Of a DNA stretch of 64,000 nt, positions 11,368 through 25,089 are shown piece after piece. The stretch is from Ornithinibacter sp. (lineage in GTDB: Bacteria > Actinomycetota > Actinomycetes > Actinomycetales > Dermatophilaceae). The stretch's first letter is position 1. Each line of letters opens with the position of its first letter. The stretch is taken from the NCBI GenBank assembly GCA_029266735.1, contig JAQSWG010000010.1:1-64000 (forward strand). The letters are read 5' to 3'. The notes under the pieces were generated by a model. It was not told where the DNA came from. It made no database searches and saw nothing but the letters and a program-made list of their open reading frames with translations. A program made the translations under genes and the position numbers.

Positions 11368-12111
11368 GGGATCGTTCTTGAGCGTGGTCGTTAAAACGTG
11401 TGGAAGGCTCGTCTCGTGTCGGCTACCGCGCAAGTTCTAGGTCTGCTGGGTGTCGTGCTTGGGGCGGCGTTGTCCTGGGGAGCGGGTGCGCTGAACGAAC
11501 GGGCTCGGTTCCGGCGTGAGCAGATCACGCGTGCCCAGGACCGACGGCTCGATGCCTACGCTGAGTTCTCCTCCTCGACGAAGCGGACGATGTCCGTCCT
11601 ATTTCGAGCGGCGGCTGCTCGAGGCGTTGACCAACAGACCGAGCCCTTGTCGCTCGACGACGCGAAACCTTTGCTCGCAGCCGCGTATCACGACCGGGAA
11701 GTCGCGTTCGAAAAGGTTCGGCTGGTGGGCAGGGAGGAAGTGGCCGAAGCTGCACGCTTGTGGGTGCGGGCGATCTACAAAATGCGTGAAGCAGTGACGG
11801 AGGAGATTTTGACAGAGGAACGATGGAGCGACCTAGTAAGTACGGCCAATGCACATCGAGCGGCGTTCCATGAAGCGGCACGCGGCGATCTTGGACTTTC
11901 TTGAACAACAGGGACTTCCGAATCACCAGCCGCGTGCGCGCCATTCTGCCAGGCTCGGGCGCTCCACCCCCAGGGTCGAGTCGTCGCCGTGTCCCGGGTA
12001 GAACCAGGTGTCATCTTCGTGCTTGGCGAACACTCGCTCTTCTAGGTCGCCCATGAGGGAGTGATGGTCCTCTGGAGTTGTTGTCCGGCCATGACCCCCG
12101 GGGAAGAGCGA
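11354..12111. mobile_element. Putative small integrase-less insert with att-like 14-bp direct repeats at its borders
   Basis: ccggggaagagcga at 11354-11367 and again at 12098-12111; enclosed ~744 bp looks less GC-rich, carries one ORF and a replacement 3' end of the MBL gene. Confidence 0.55.
11398..11904 (+). CDS. Hypothetical protein with N-terminal transmembrane segment and charged coil (cargo of insert)
   Basis: GTG start; VSATAQVLGLLGVVLGAALSWGAGALNERARFRREQITRAQDRRLDAYAEF; ORF fills the insert. Confidence 0.65.
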   Translation: MWKARLVSATAQVLGLLGVVLGAALSWGAGALNERARFRREQITRAQDRRLDAYAEFSSSTKRTMSVLFRAAAARGVDQQTEPLSLDDAKPLLAAAYHDREVAFEKVRLVGREEVAEAARLWVRAIYKMREAVTEEILTEERWSDLVSTANAHRAAFHEAARGDLGLS

Positions 12112-12582
12112 GTCGCCGGTGAACAGGTGCGTCCCGTCGTCCGGGTCCGCCCACGAGAGGGCAACCGACCCGGGCGTGTGCCCGCGGAGGTGGATGACAT
12201 CGAGCTCGAGGACGCCCACGGTGACCACGTCGCCGTGTCGCAGCCGGACGTCCGGCGCCACCGGAAGGGCGTCGGCGTCCTCCGCTCCGGCGTACGTCGT
12301 GGCGCCCGTCGCCCGGGCGACGTCCTCCAGCGCCCGCACGTGGTCTGAGTGCCGGTGGGTCGTCACGAGGTGGTCGAGCCGCCCCGTGCCCTCCTGCACG
12401 AGCGCCAGGCACCTCGGGGCGTCGTCGGCGGCGTCGATGAGCAGCTGCTCGCCGGTCTCCGTGCACGTCACCAGGTAGACGTTGTTGTTCATCGCCGACA
12501 CGGCCATCTTGCGGATGGTCGCCCGACGCAGCGTCCGGACGTCCGCGGGGCCGCCCGGGACGACGTGGCCGGTGTACGTCAC
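11923..12582 (-). CDS. MBL-fold metallo-hydrolase (C-terminus probably replaced by the insert)
   Basis: HLVTTHRHSDHVRALEDV (HxHxDH-type motif), HLRGHTPGSVALSW, FTGDSLFPGGHG, YPGHGDDS. Confidence 0.9.
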   Translation of the reverse strand: MTYTGHVVPGGPADVRTLRRATIRKMAVSAMNNNVYLVTCTETGEQLLIDAADDAPRCLALVQEGTGRLDHLVTTHRHSDHVRALEDVARATGATTYAGAEDADALPVAPDVRLRHGDVVTVGVLELDVIHLRGHTPGSVALSWADPDDGTHLFTGDSLFPGGHGRTTTPEDHHSLMGDLEERVFAKHEDDTWFYPGHGDDSTLGVERPSLAEWRARGW

Positions 12583-12586
12583 GGCG

Positions 12587-13282
12587 TCATCTCCCCGGCG
12601 GTAGCAGGGGGAGCGGGTCACCCGACACCCCGTCGTGAAGTCCGCGCGCCAGCCAGCCGAGCAGGGACGCCCGGGTCCCCGTGACGGATGCCGTCCCGAC
12701 GCCGACCGTCCACTCCCCGCCGTCGGTCGCCCGGAGCGTGAGGTCGGGCACCACCTCGGAGGACCGCAGCCGTCGCACCTCCTCGTCGAGGAACCGGCCC
12801 TGGAGCTCGGGCTCGATGTCGTCGAAGGTGAACGCCGCGTCGAGGTCGACGTGGTGGTAGGCCACCTCCCGCAGCCTCACGAACGGAATCCGACCGGCCC
12901 TGACGAGGAAGACCCCTGGCGTTCGCTCGAGGCGCAGCTCGGCGTGGTCCGGGCGGAGACGTGGAAGGTGCTCGGCCAGCACGGCCGCGCTCTGGTCGAC
13001 GTCCTCGACAAGCTCCGCGGAGGACCGGCCGGCCCCGGCCTCGATGTCGGCGTCGCGCGCCTCCTCACTCGCGTACATCGTCTCGCCGGTCCCCTCGACC
13101 GCGGAGCGGATGAGGGCGGCGAGGCCGTCGGCGTTGCGGGCGACGTGGGTGAGGACGTGGCCCCGAGTCCACCCTTCACACAGTGAGGGCGAGCGGGGGT
13201 CGTCGAGGCCGCGCGCCGTGTGGAGCAGCAGCCGCGTGTGGCGGTCGACGGCCTTCAGGACGTCTGGCGAGGTCGGGTCCAT
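12587..13282 (-). CDS. Maleylpyruvate isomerase family mycothiol-dependent enzyme
   Basis: SLCEGWTRGHVLTHVARNADGLAALIRSAVEG; DinB/MDMPI-type. Confidence 0.88.
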   Translation of the reverse strand: MDPTSPDVLKAVDRHTRLLLHTARGLDDPRSPSLCEGWTRGHVLTHVARNADGLAALIRSAVEGTGETMYASEEARDADIEAGAGRSSAELVEDVDQSAAVLAEHLPRLRPDHAELRLERTPGVFLVRAGRIPFVRLREVAYHHVDLDAAFTFDDIEPELQGRFLDEEVRRLRSSEVVPDLTLRATDGGEWTVGVGTASVTGTRASLLGWLARGLHDGVSGDPLPLLPPGR

Positions 13283-13385
13283 GAACCGACGCTACCCCCG
13301 CCCTCGGGCATCCTGAGGAGCACGTCGTGCAGGCCGCGGGATGACCTGCCCAACGATGAGGGTGTTGTCGGTGCCGCGACCTAGC

Positions 13386-16454
<3,069 letters not shown>

Positions 16455-16459
16455 CCGAC

Positions 16460-16527
16460 GGGCGTCGGCGCCGAGAGGAGCGGGCGTACGCACCTCGTCC
16501 AACCGTCCTCCGACGGCGCCGGCGCCC
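16460..16527. terminator. Possible bidirectional terminator between convergent uvrA and livF
   Basis: gggcgtcggcgccg (16460-16473) pairs with cggcgccggcgccc (16514-16527), one mismatch, long loop. Confidence 0.35.
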
Positions 16528-16545
16528 TTCTGTTCCCCCCTCCGG

Positions 16546-17259
16546 TCAGTCCTCGCCGAGGTAGGCCTTGCGCACGTCGTCGCTGGAGAGCAGCTCCGCC
16601 CCGGTGCCGGACAGGACGATCGAGCCCACCTCGAGCACGTAGCCCTTCGTCGCCCGCTTGAGCGCTGCCTGGGCGTTCTGCTCGACGAGGAGGATCGTCG
16701 TTCCCTGTTGCTGAAGCGTCGTGACCGTCGTCATGATCCGCTTCATCATGATCGGCGACAGGCCCATCGAAGGCTCGTCGAGCATGAGCAGCTGGGGGCG
16801 GCTCATCATCGCCCGCCCCATGGCAAGCATCTGCTGCTCGCCGCCAGAGAACGTGCCGGCTGGCTGCGCACGCCGCTCACGAAGGATGGGGAAGAGCTCG
16901 TACGCCGCCTCGAGGTCCGCGTCGATCCCCTTGTCCTTTCTGGCGAACGCACCGAGGTAGAGGTTCTCCTCGACCGTGAGGCGGGGAAAGATCCGCCGCC
17001 CCTCGGGGGAGTGCGCGAGTCCGAGCTGGACGATGTCGTGGGCCTCGACCGTCGTGATGTCCTTGCCCTTGAACCGGATCGAACCGGAGGTCGGACGCAG
17101 GAGTCCCGAGATCGTCCGTAGGGTCGTCGTCTTGCCGGCGCCGTTGGTGCCGATGAGGCTGACGACCTCGCCCTCGTTGACGTCGAAGCTGATCCCCTTG
17201 ACGGCCTTGATCTTGCCGTAGGCGACCTCGAGGTCCTTCACCTCCAACATGGCGCTCAC
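16546..17259 (-). CDS. livF: Branched-chain amino acid ABC transporter ATP-binding protein
   Basis: MLEVKDLEVAYGKIKAVKGISFDVNEGEVVSLIGTNGAGKTTTLRTISGL; GTGA overlap with livG. Confidence 0.95.
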   Translation of the reverse strand: MSAMLEVKDLEVAYGKIKAVKGISFDVNEGEVVSLIGTNGAGKTTTLRTISGLLRPTSGSIRFKGKDITTVEAHDIVQLGLAHSPEGRRIFPRLTVEENLYLGAFARKDKGIDADLEAAYELFPILRERRAQPAGTFSGGEQQMLAMGRAMMSRPQLLMLDEPSMGLSPIMMKRIMTTVTTLQQQGTTILLVEQNAQAALKRATKGYVLEVGSIVLSGTGAELLSSDDVRKAYLGED

Positions 17260-18074
17260 ACGCTCTCCTCCTCGTCGTCCCCACCGATGTAGGCCTCGAT
17301 GACCCGGTGGTCGGACTGCACCTGGTCGGGAGTCCCCTCCACCAGAAGTGAGCCACGCACCAGACACAGGACCCGGTCGCAGAGGTTGAAGATGAAGCGC
17401 ATGTCGTGCTCGATGACGACGACGGCGAGACCGCCCTCCCTGATCTTGAAGATCAGGCCCATGGTCTCCTCGGTCTCCCTCGGGTTCATGCCGGCCGTTG
17501 GCTCGTCGAGCAGAAGGATCTGCGGGTCCGTCGCCAGGGCCCGCGCGATCTCGAGCCGCCGCTGGTCGCCGTACGGCATGTTGCGAGCGAGCAGCTCCGT
17601 GGACCTGCCCAGGCCGACGTAGTCGAGGAGCTCCTGCGCCCGCTCCCGGGTCGCCGCCTCCTCGCGCTTGAATTTGGGGCCCCGCAGGATCGAGGTGAGT
17701 GCCATCGACGACGTGCGACAGTAGCGCCCCACCATGACGTTCTCGAGCGCGGTCATGTTTCCGAAGAGCCGGATGTTCTGGAACGTGCGGGCCATGCCAG
17801 CCCGCACGACCTTCAGCGGCTTCGGCGGCAGGATGGCGCCCTTGAGGGTCACGGTGCCTTCCGTGGGGACGTACATGCCCGTGAGGCAGTTGAAGAACGT
17901 CGTCTTGCCGGCACCATTGGGCCCGATGAGGCCGACGATCTCGCCCTCGTGGACCCGCATGCTGACGTCGTCGACAGCAGTGAGCCCGCCGAAGCGCATC
18001 GTGACGCTGCTGGCCTCCAGCACGGTGACGCGCCCCGCCTCGTGGCCGGTCGTCGCGGTGTCGGTGACGGTCAT
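17256..18074 (-). CDS. livG: Branched-chain amino acid ABC transporter ATP-binding protein
   Basis: VGLIGPNGAGKTTFFNCLTGMYVPTEGTV; MARTFQNIRLFGNMTALENVMVG. Confidence 0.95.
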   Translation of the reverse strand: MTVTDTATTGHEAGRVTVLEASSVTMRFGGLTAVDDVSMRVHEGEIVGLIGPNGAGKTTFFNCLTGMYVPTEGTVTLKGAILPPKPLKVVRAGMARTFQNIRLFGNMTALENVMVGRYCRTSSMALTSILRGPKFKREEAATRERAQELLDYVGLGRSTELLARNMPYGDQRRLEIARALATDPQILLLDEPTAGMNPRETEETMGLIFKIREGGLAVVVIEHDMRFIFNLCDRVLCLVRGSLLVEGTPDQVQSDHRVIEAYIGGDDEEESV

Positions 18075-19791
18075 TTTGCCCCCTGGAGGTGTTCTGGCTC
18101 GAGCTGTTCTGGGTCGAGGTGCTCTGCCTGGAGGTGCTCTGCCTGGAGGAGCTCGCTGAGCTCCTGGTCCTCCTCGTGGAACTCCAGCTGGCGCCGCTTG
18201 CTCGGCACCAGGCCCTCCGGCCGGAACCTCATCATGACGACAAGGAGGAGACCGAAGACGAGCAGCCGGTAGTCGTTCACCTCGCGCAGCTTCTCGGGGA
18301 GCAGCTTGAGGATCGTCGCGCCGACGAGCACCCCGACGACGGTGCCCATGCCACCGAGGACCACCGCCGAGAGGAGGAACGCCGACTCGAGGAAGACGTA
18401 CTGGTCGGGGCTGACCGAGGTGTCCTGGTGCGCCTTGATGGTGCCCGCGAGGCCGGCAAGGAAGGCGCCCACTGAGAAGGCGAGCAGCTTGAGGCCGAAC
18501 GTGTTGACGCCCATGGCCTCGGCGGCCCGCTCATCCTCGCGGATCGCGACCCAGCCGCGGCCGATTCGACTGTTGTTGAGCCGGGTGAAGACGAGCATGA
18601 CGAACATGAGGAGGAGCAGGAGGACGAAGTAGTAGTTGCTGAACCGACCGAGCGGGATGCCGGCGACCGTGTGCACCTCGCCGAAGTCGAACCCGAGGAG
18701 CTCGAGGTCGGGGATGGCCGGGATGCCGTTGGGCCCGTTCGTGAGGTCGGGACCGTTGTTGCCGTCGAGGTTGAACATGGCGAGCCGGAAGATCTCACCG
18801 AAGCCCAGGGTCACGATCGCGAGGTAGTCGCCGGAGACGCGCAGGGTCGGGGAGCCGATGATGAGGCCGAAGGTCGCCGCGGTCGCCGCACCGATGAGCA
18901 TGACGACGACGAAGGGCGGCTTCCAGCCGATCGTCGCGAACCCCGAGCTCGACAGCATGGCCGCGACGTAGGCGCCGGTTCCGAGGAAGGCGATGTAGCC
19001 GAGGTCGAGCAGCCCCGCGAGGCCGACGACGATGTTGAGGCCGAGAGCCGTCGTCGCGAAGATCAGCACCTGGGTCGCGATCGACATGTTGGCGTCGGAG
19101 CCGTCCTGGGTGAACGGGAAGAGGAACGCGACGAGGAAGGCGGCAAGCAGCAGTGGACGTCGGTTGTTCGCGCCGATGAAGCCGAGATAGCCGCCGAAGC
19201 CCGTGCCGAGGAGGCCGCCGGCGAGCCCGATGAGGGCGATGAGGAAGGACGCGAAGATCACGCCGTCCTGGATGTCGAGCGTGTAGGCCACGGTGAACAG
19301 GAGGATCGCCATGAGCACGACGATGATGACGATCTCGAGCGTGCTGGACAGCCGTGGCCAGCGCCGGACGTCGATGTCGACCTCGGGCGACAGGTGTCCC
19401 GCGAGGGTGAGGAGCACCGCGCCGACCAGCGCGACCCAGCCGCCCTCGTTGGCGTTGATGAGCCCACCGGACTGGTAGGCGACCGATGCGATGATCCAGA
19501 CGACGAACACGATGCCGGTGGTGCCCAGGATGCGCAGGCCGCGCGCCGGGCTCAGCCACGGGGGCCGCCGCAGGAGCAGGACGGCGAGGATGACTCCGAT
19601 GACGCCGAACAGCATCGCGTACAGCTGGATGCCGGCCGGGTAGAACCGGATCGACAGGTCCCCGAGGATGCGGTCGTCGTAGGACCACGACAGCAGGCCG
19701 CTGAGGAGGAAGAGGATGCCGCCCGCGAGGGCCAGCCAAGGAGCCTTCGGCCCGTGCGTCGCCCGGACGCTGTCCGGAAGGATGCGCCTGC

Positions 19792-19795
<4 letters not shown>
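18071..19795 (-). CDS. livM: Branched-chain amino acid ABC transporter permease with long N-terminal TM extension
   Basis: MSRRILPDSVRATHG..; GLNIVVGLAGLLDLGYIAFLGTGAYVAAM; ATGA overlap with livH. Confidence 0.93.
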
Positions 19796-20739
<944 letters not shown>

Positions 20740-20872
20740 TCCGACCTCCTGTGTAGACGGGGAACGGGCTGGGGGGAGCGTAGCGGGTGCGTGCGGCGCT
20801 GTCTTGCATCCAGCAGGGGCGGGCGGTCCCGGAACCATCGGGGTGCGTCGGACCGGTGCCGGAACAGGCGAA

Positions 20873-20901
20873 GCGGGGGTGGTCCGGTGGACCACCCCCG
20901 C
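20873..20901 (-). terminator. Perfect hairpin between livK and livHMGF (partial terminator/attenuator)
   Basis: gcgggggtggtcc-ggt-ggaccacccccgc, 13-bp perfect stem, 3-nt loop. Confidence 0.75.
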
Positions 20902-20942
20902 TGTCAGGGCGTCGTCACAGCTGTGACGTCACGACCCTGGGC

Positions 20943-22172
20943 TTACTTGAACTCCTCGGTCGAAACCGGCTTCCACGCGTCACCCTCGACGCCGTAGACG
21001 GTGAGGACCCGGGAGGTGGTGTCGCCGTACTCGTCGAAGGCCACCTTGCCGGTGACGCCGTCGAACGAGACCTTGCTCATCGCCTCGACCGTCGCCTGGC
21101 GGGCCGCTTCGGCGCTGTCCGCGTCGGCGAGCGAGACCTTGAGCGCGTTGATGATGGCGTTCGCGGCGTCGTAGGAGTATGCACCGTAGGCCTCGTAGGG
21201 GTCGGCGTAGCCGCCCGCTTCGTAGGCCTCGACGAAGGCCTTCGCCGAGGCGAGCTCCTCGGTCGGGGCGCCGATCGCCGTGGCGAGGTCACCGTTGGAG
21301 GTGGCGCCGGCGAGCTTGATGAACTCACCCGAGTAGATGCCGTCACCACCCATCAGCGGGACGTTGAGGCCCGCGGCCTTCATCTGCTGGGAGAACGGAC
21401 CGGCCTGAGGGTACTCGCCGCCGTAGTACACGGCCTTGGGGTTCGAGGGCTTGATCTTGCTGATGACGGCGTCGTACTTGTCGTCATCCGGGTTGATGGT
21501 CTCGGCCGCGACGATCTTGCCCCCCAGCTTGGTGTACTCCTGGGTGAACGCGTCGACCAGGCCCTGACCGTAGGTCTTCTTGTCGTGGACCGTCGCGATC
21601 TCCTTGATGCCCGCCTTCTCGAAGAGGTAGCGCGCTGCGAAGGGGCCCTGGATGGAGTCGGTGGTGCAGGTGCGGAAGTACGTCGGGTAGGTCCGCTCGG
21701 GCGCTGTCGCGAAGTTCGCACCCTGGGTGAGGGCAGGGTTCGTGTTGGCCGGCGAGACCTGGGTGATGTTGGCCGCCGCGAGGACCGGCTGGACGCTCTG
21801 CGCCACGCTCGAGTTCAGCGTGCCGACGACAGCAACGACGTCCTTGTCGGACGCGAGCTTCGTCGCGGCGTTCTTGCCGACGTCGGGGGTGGCCTGGTCG
21901 TCCTCGGCCGCGAGCTCCAGGGTCCAGCCCGGGATCGCCTGGGACTCGTTGGCCTGCTTGAGGGCCAGGTCGACCGAGTTCGAGATGCCCTTGCCGAGAG
22001 CGGCGAGGTCGCCGGACAGTGGCGCGATGACGCCGATCTTGGCGACCTTGTTCTCGGAACCGGCACCGCCGGTGTCGCCCTCGTCCTCGCCACCACGCGT
22101 GCCACAACCGGCGAGCGCGAGCGAGGCCACGAGCAGCGAGGCGCCAACGGCAACCACGGAACGCTGAGGCAC
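20943..22172 (-). CDS. livK: Branched-chain amino acid ABC transporter substrate-binding lipoprotein
   Basis: VPQRSVVAVGASLLVASLALAGCGTRGG lipobox; KIGVIAPLSGDLAALGKGISNSVDLAL. Confidence 0.93.
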   Translation of the reverse strand: MPQRSVVAVGASLLVASLALAGCGTRGGEDEGDTGGAGSENKVAKIGVIAPLSGDLAALGKGISNSVDLALKQANESQAIPGWTLELAAEDDQATPDVGKNAATKLASDKDVVAVVGTLNSSVAQSVQPVLAAANITQVSPANTNPALTQGANFATAPERTYPTYFRTCTTDSIQGPFAARYLFEKAGIKEIATVHDKKTYGQGLVDAFTQEYTKLGGKIVAAETINPDDDKYDAVISKIKPSNPKAVYYGGEYPQAGPFSQQMKAAGLNVPLMGGDGIYSGEFIKLAGATSNGDLATAIGAPTEELASAKAFVEAYEAGGYADPYEAYGAYSYDAANAIINALKVSLADADSAEAARQATVEAMSKVSFDGVTGKVAFDEYGDTTSRVLTVYGVEGDAWKPVSTEEFK

Positions 22173-22472
22173 GTTTCCTCCTGAGTAGTTCGTCTGAGTG
22201 AGCAGGTGTGCTCGTGCCCGCGTGTGGCGAGCATGCGAACTGTAACCACTGCCTCGCCGCCCGCACAGCATTGCCCCCAGAGTGGTGCCGAGTTGTTACC
22301 TGCTGCCTGTTGACCCTGACCGGGTCGTGGTCAACGGTCAGGGATGCCGTCGCGCAGGAGCGGTTCTCGGTGATACTTCGGGGGAGCACCCCGCAGTCCA
22401 TCGCCGCCACGACGTCCGAGACGCCCGCGGGCGGCACACATCGGCGCACCCACCACGAGGGAGAGGACCACG

Positions 22473-22988
22473 ATGACGACAGAGAGCACCCCACCCGTTC
22501 GGGCCATGTCTTCTGCGGAGGGCGAGCACCTCACGGCATGCACCTGCGTGTCCCGGCGCGAGAGCCTGCTCGCGGCGGGCGTCGCGGCGGCGGCCACCGC
22601 CGGGCTCACCGCCTGTGGAGCCGCCGAGGGCGCCGGGGACGCCGCCGCGAGCGCGGTGGGGTCCGCCGCCTCGTCGGCGGCCTCAGCCGCCGCCTCGGCC
22701 GCCGCGGGAGCGATCGCCGCATCGGAGATCCCGGTGGGCGGCGGCAGGGTCTTCGAGGCGCTCAAGGTGGTGGTGACCCAGCCGACCGCCGGCGACTTCA
22801 AGGCGTTCTCGGCGGTGTGCACCCACCAGGCGTGCACGGTCGGCGATGTCGCGGACGGCGTCATCACGTGCCCCTGCCACGGGAGCCAGTTCGACATCAC
22901 CACCGGGGAGCCGCGAAAAGGACCGGCGACGAAGCCCCTCCCCGCCAAGAGCGTCACGGTGGGGGCCGACGGGCTGTCGGTGACCTGA
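22473..22988 (+). CDS. Rieske (2Fe-2S) protein with twin-Arg-like leader and Ala/Ser-rich linker
   Basis: SRRESLLAAGVAAAATAGLTACG; CTHQACTVG..CPCHGSQFD. Confidence 0.92.
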   Translation: MTTESTPPVRAMSSAEGEHLTACTCVSRRESLLAAGVAAAATAGLTACGAAEGAGDAAASAVGSAASSAASAAASAAAGAIAASEIPVGGGRVFEALKVVVTQPTAGDFKAFSAVCTHQACTVGDVADGVITCPCHGSQFDITTGEPRKGPATKPLPAKSVTVGADGLSVT

Positions 22989-23064
22989 GCCGGCATCCGA
23001 GCGGCAATCTGAGCCCCGCCTGCCGGACCATGGAGGTGTCGGCCTGCAGTCGTAGGGTTGGTGC

Positions 23065-25089
23065 GTGGCAGACCCGTCGACGTACCGTCCTCGGCCGGGT
23101 GAGGTCCCGACCGCCCCGGGGGTCTACCGGTTCCGCGACAGGGAAGGGCGGGTCATCTACGTCGGCAAGGCGAAGAACCTGCGCGCACGGCTCTCCTCGT
23201 ACTTCCAGGACGTCGCTGCCCTCCACCACCGGACGGCGACGATGGTGCGTACGGGCGCGAGCGTCGAGTGGACCGTCGTCACGACGGAGGTCGAGGCACT
23301 CCAGCTGGAGTATGCGTGGATCAAGGAGTTCGACCCCCGGTTCAACGTGCGCTACCGGGACGACAAGTCCTACCCCTACCTCGCGGTCACGCTGGGTGAG
23401 GAGTTCCCGCGGGCCCAGGTGATGCGTGGGGCGAAGCGCAAGGGCACGCGGTACTTCGGGCCGTACGCCCACGCCTGGGCGATCCGCGAGACCCTCGACC
23501 TCGCCCTGCGGGTGTTTCCGGTCCGCACCTGCTCGGCCGGGGTGTTCACCCGCGCCGGTCAGGTGGGCCGCCCCTGCCTGCTGGGGTACATCGACAAGTG
23601 CAGCGCGCCGTGCGTCGGGCGGGTCGACGCGCAGCGGCACCGCGAGATCGCCGAGGACTTCTGCGACTTCATGGCGGGGGAGACGGGCCGCTTCCTGACC
23701 CGTCTCACGGGAGAGATGCGGGAGGCCGCGGCCGAGCTCGACTTCGAACGGGCGGCGCGGCTGCGGGACGACATCGGCGCCCTCGAGCGAGTGCTCGAGA
23801 AGTCCGCCGTGGTCCTCCCCGACGCCACGGACGCGGACGTCTTCGCCCTCGCGGAGGACGAGCTCGAGGTCGCGGTGCAGCTGTTCCACGTGCGGGGTGG
23901 GCGGGTTCGCGGCCAGCGAGGCTGGGTCGCCGAGCGGGACGCGGAGTCCACCCCGGAGATCGTCGAGCACCTCCTGCAGCAGGTCTACGGCTCGGAGGAG
24001 GGTGAGGCGGTGCCCCGGGAGGTGCTCGTCCCGGTCCTGCCCGACGACGCCGAGGCGCTCTCCGAGTGGCTCTCCCGTCTCCGGGGCAGCCGCGTCGACC
24101 TGCGGGTGCCGCGCCGCGGTGACAAGCGGAGCCTCATGGAGACGGTGGCCCGCAACGCGAGCCAGAGCCTGGCGCGGCACAAGGTGACCCGCGCCGGTGA
24201 CCTCACGACGCGCAGCCAGGCGCTCCAGCAGATCCAGGAGGCTCTCGGGCTGGAGGAGGCGCCCCTGCGGATCGAGTGCTTCGACATCAGCCACGTCATG
24301 GGCACCGAGGTCGTCGGCTCGATGGTCGTCTTCGAGGACGGCCTCCCCCGCAAGTCGGAGTACCGGCGCTTTCTCGTGCGAGGCGACGAGACCGGCGCCA
24401 CCGACGACACCGCGGCCATGTACGAGGTCCTCACCCGCCGCTTCCGTCGGGGGAGGACCGAGGAGGGTGAGGAGCGCCAGCGGGATGCCGTCGCGGCCGG
24501 TGCGCCGGATGGCTTCCCCGCCGTGAACGGTGCCGAGGGATCTCCCGAGATGGGGTCCCGGCCGGCCCGCTTCGCCTACCGGCCCAATCTCGTCGTCGTC
24601 GACGGCGGCCTGCCGCAGGTCAACGCCGCGGCCCGCGCCCTGCTGGACATCGGGGTCGTGGACGTGACCGTCGTGGGCCTCGCCAAGCGCCTGGAGGAGG
24701 TCTGGCTCCCGGGGGAGGAGTTCCCCGTCGTCCTTCCGCGCACGAGCGAGGGGCTGTACCTCCTCCAGCGGTTGCGTGACGAGGCCCACCGTTTCGCGGT
24801 CACGTTCCACCGCCAGCGACGCAGCAAGGCGATGACGTCGAGCCGGCTCGACGGCATCCCCGGTCTGGGGGAGAAGCGACGCAAGGCGCTCCTCAAGCGG
24901 TTCGGGTCGGTCAAGCGGATCACCGGCGCGTCGGTCGACGAGCTCGCCGAGGTCCCGGGAATCGGTCCTGCGCTGGCAGCCGTCGTTGCGGCACAGTTGG
25001 GCAACACCGGGGACACCACGCCCGCGGTCAACCTGGCGACCGGTGAGGTCGTCGACGACGAGGGAGCAGGACGTGACGACGGAGCCTGA
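23065..25089 (+). CDS. uvrC: Excinuclease ABC subunit C
   Basis: [55 protein letters not shown]-terminal Hh[17 protein letters not shown]. Confidence 0.97.
   Translation: MADPSTYRPRPGEVPTAPGVYRFRDREGRVIYVGKAKNLRARLSSYFQDVAALHHRTATMVRTGASVEWTVVTTEVEALQLEYAWIKEFDPRFNVRYRDDKSYPYLAVTLGEEFPRAQVMRGAKRKGTRYFGPYAHAWAIRETLDLALRVFPVRTCSAGVFTRAGQVGRPCLLGYIDKCSAPCVGRVDAQRHREIAEDFCDFMAGETGRFLTRLTGEMREAAAELDFERAARLRDDIGALERVLEKSAVVLPDATDADVFALAEDELEVAVQLFHVRGGRVRGQRGWVAERDAESTPEIVEHLLQQVYGSEEGEAVPREVLVPVLPDDAEALSEWLSRLRGSRVDLRVPRRGDKRSLMETVARNASQSLARHKVTRAGDLTTRSQALQQIQEALGLEEAPLRIECFDISHVMGTEVVGSMVVFEDGLPRKSEYRRFLVRGDETGATDDTAAMYEVLTRRFRRGRTEEGEERQRDAVAAGAPDGFPAVNGAEGSPEMGSRPARFAYRPNLVVVDGGLPQVNAAARALLDIGVVDVTVVGLAKRLEEVWLPGEEFPVVLPRTSEGLYLLQRLRDEAHRFAVTFHRQRRSKAMTSSRLDGIPGLGEKRRKALLKRFGSVKRITGASVDELAEVPGIGPALAAVVAAQLGNTGDTTPAVNLATGEVVDDEGAGRDDGA

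Noticed and set aside
13283-13385. SOS/LexA box upstream of uvrA
   Set aside because: No TCGAAC-N4-GTTCGA-like sequence could be seen in the upstream region.
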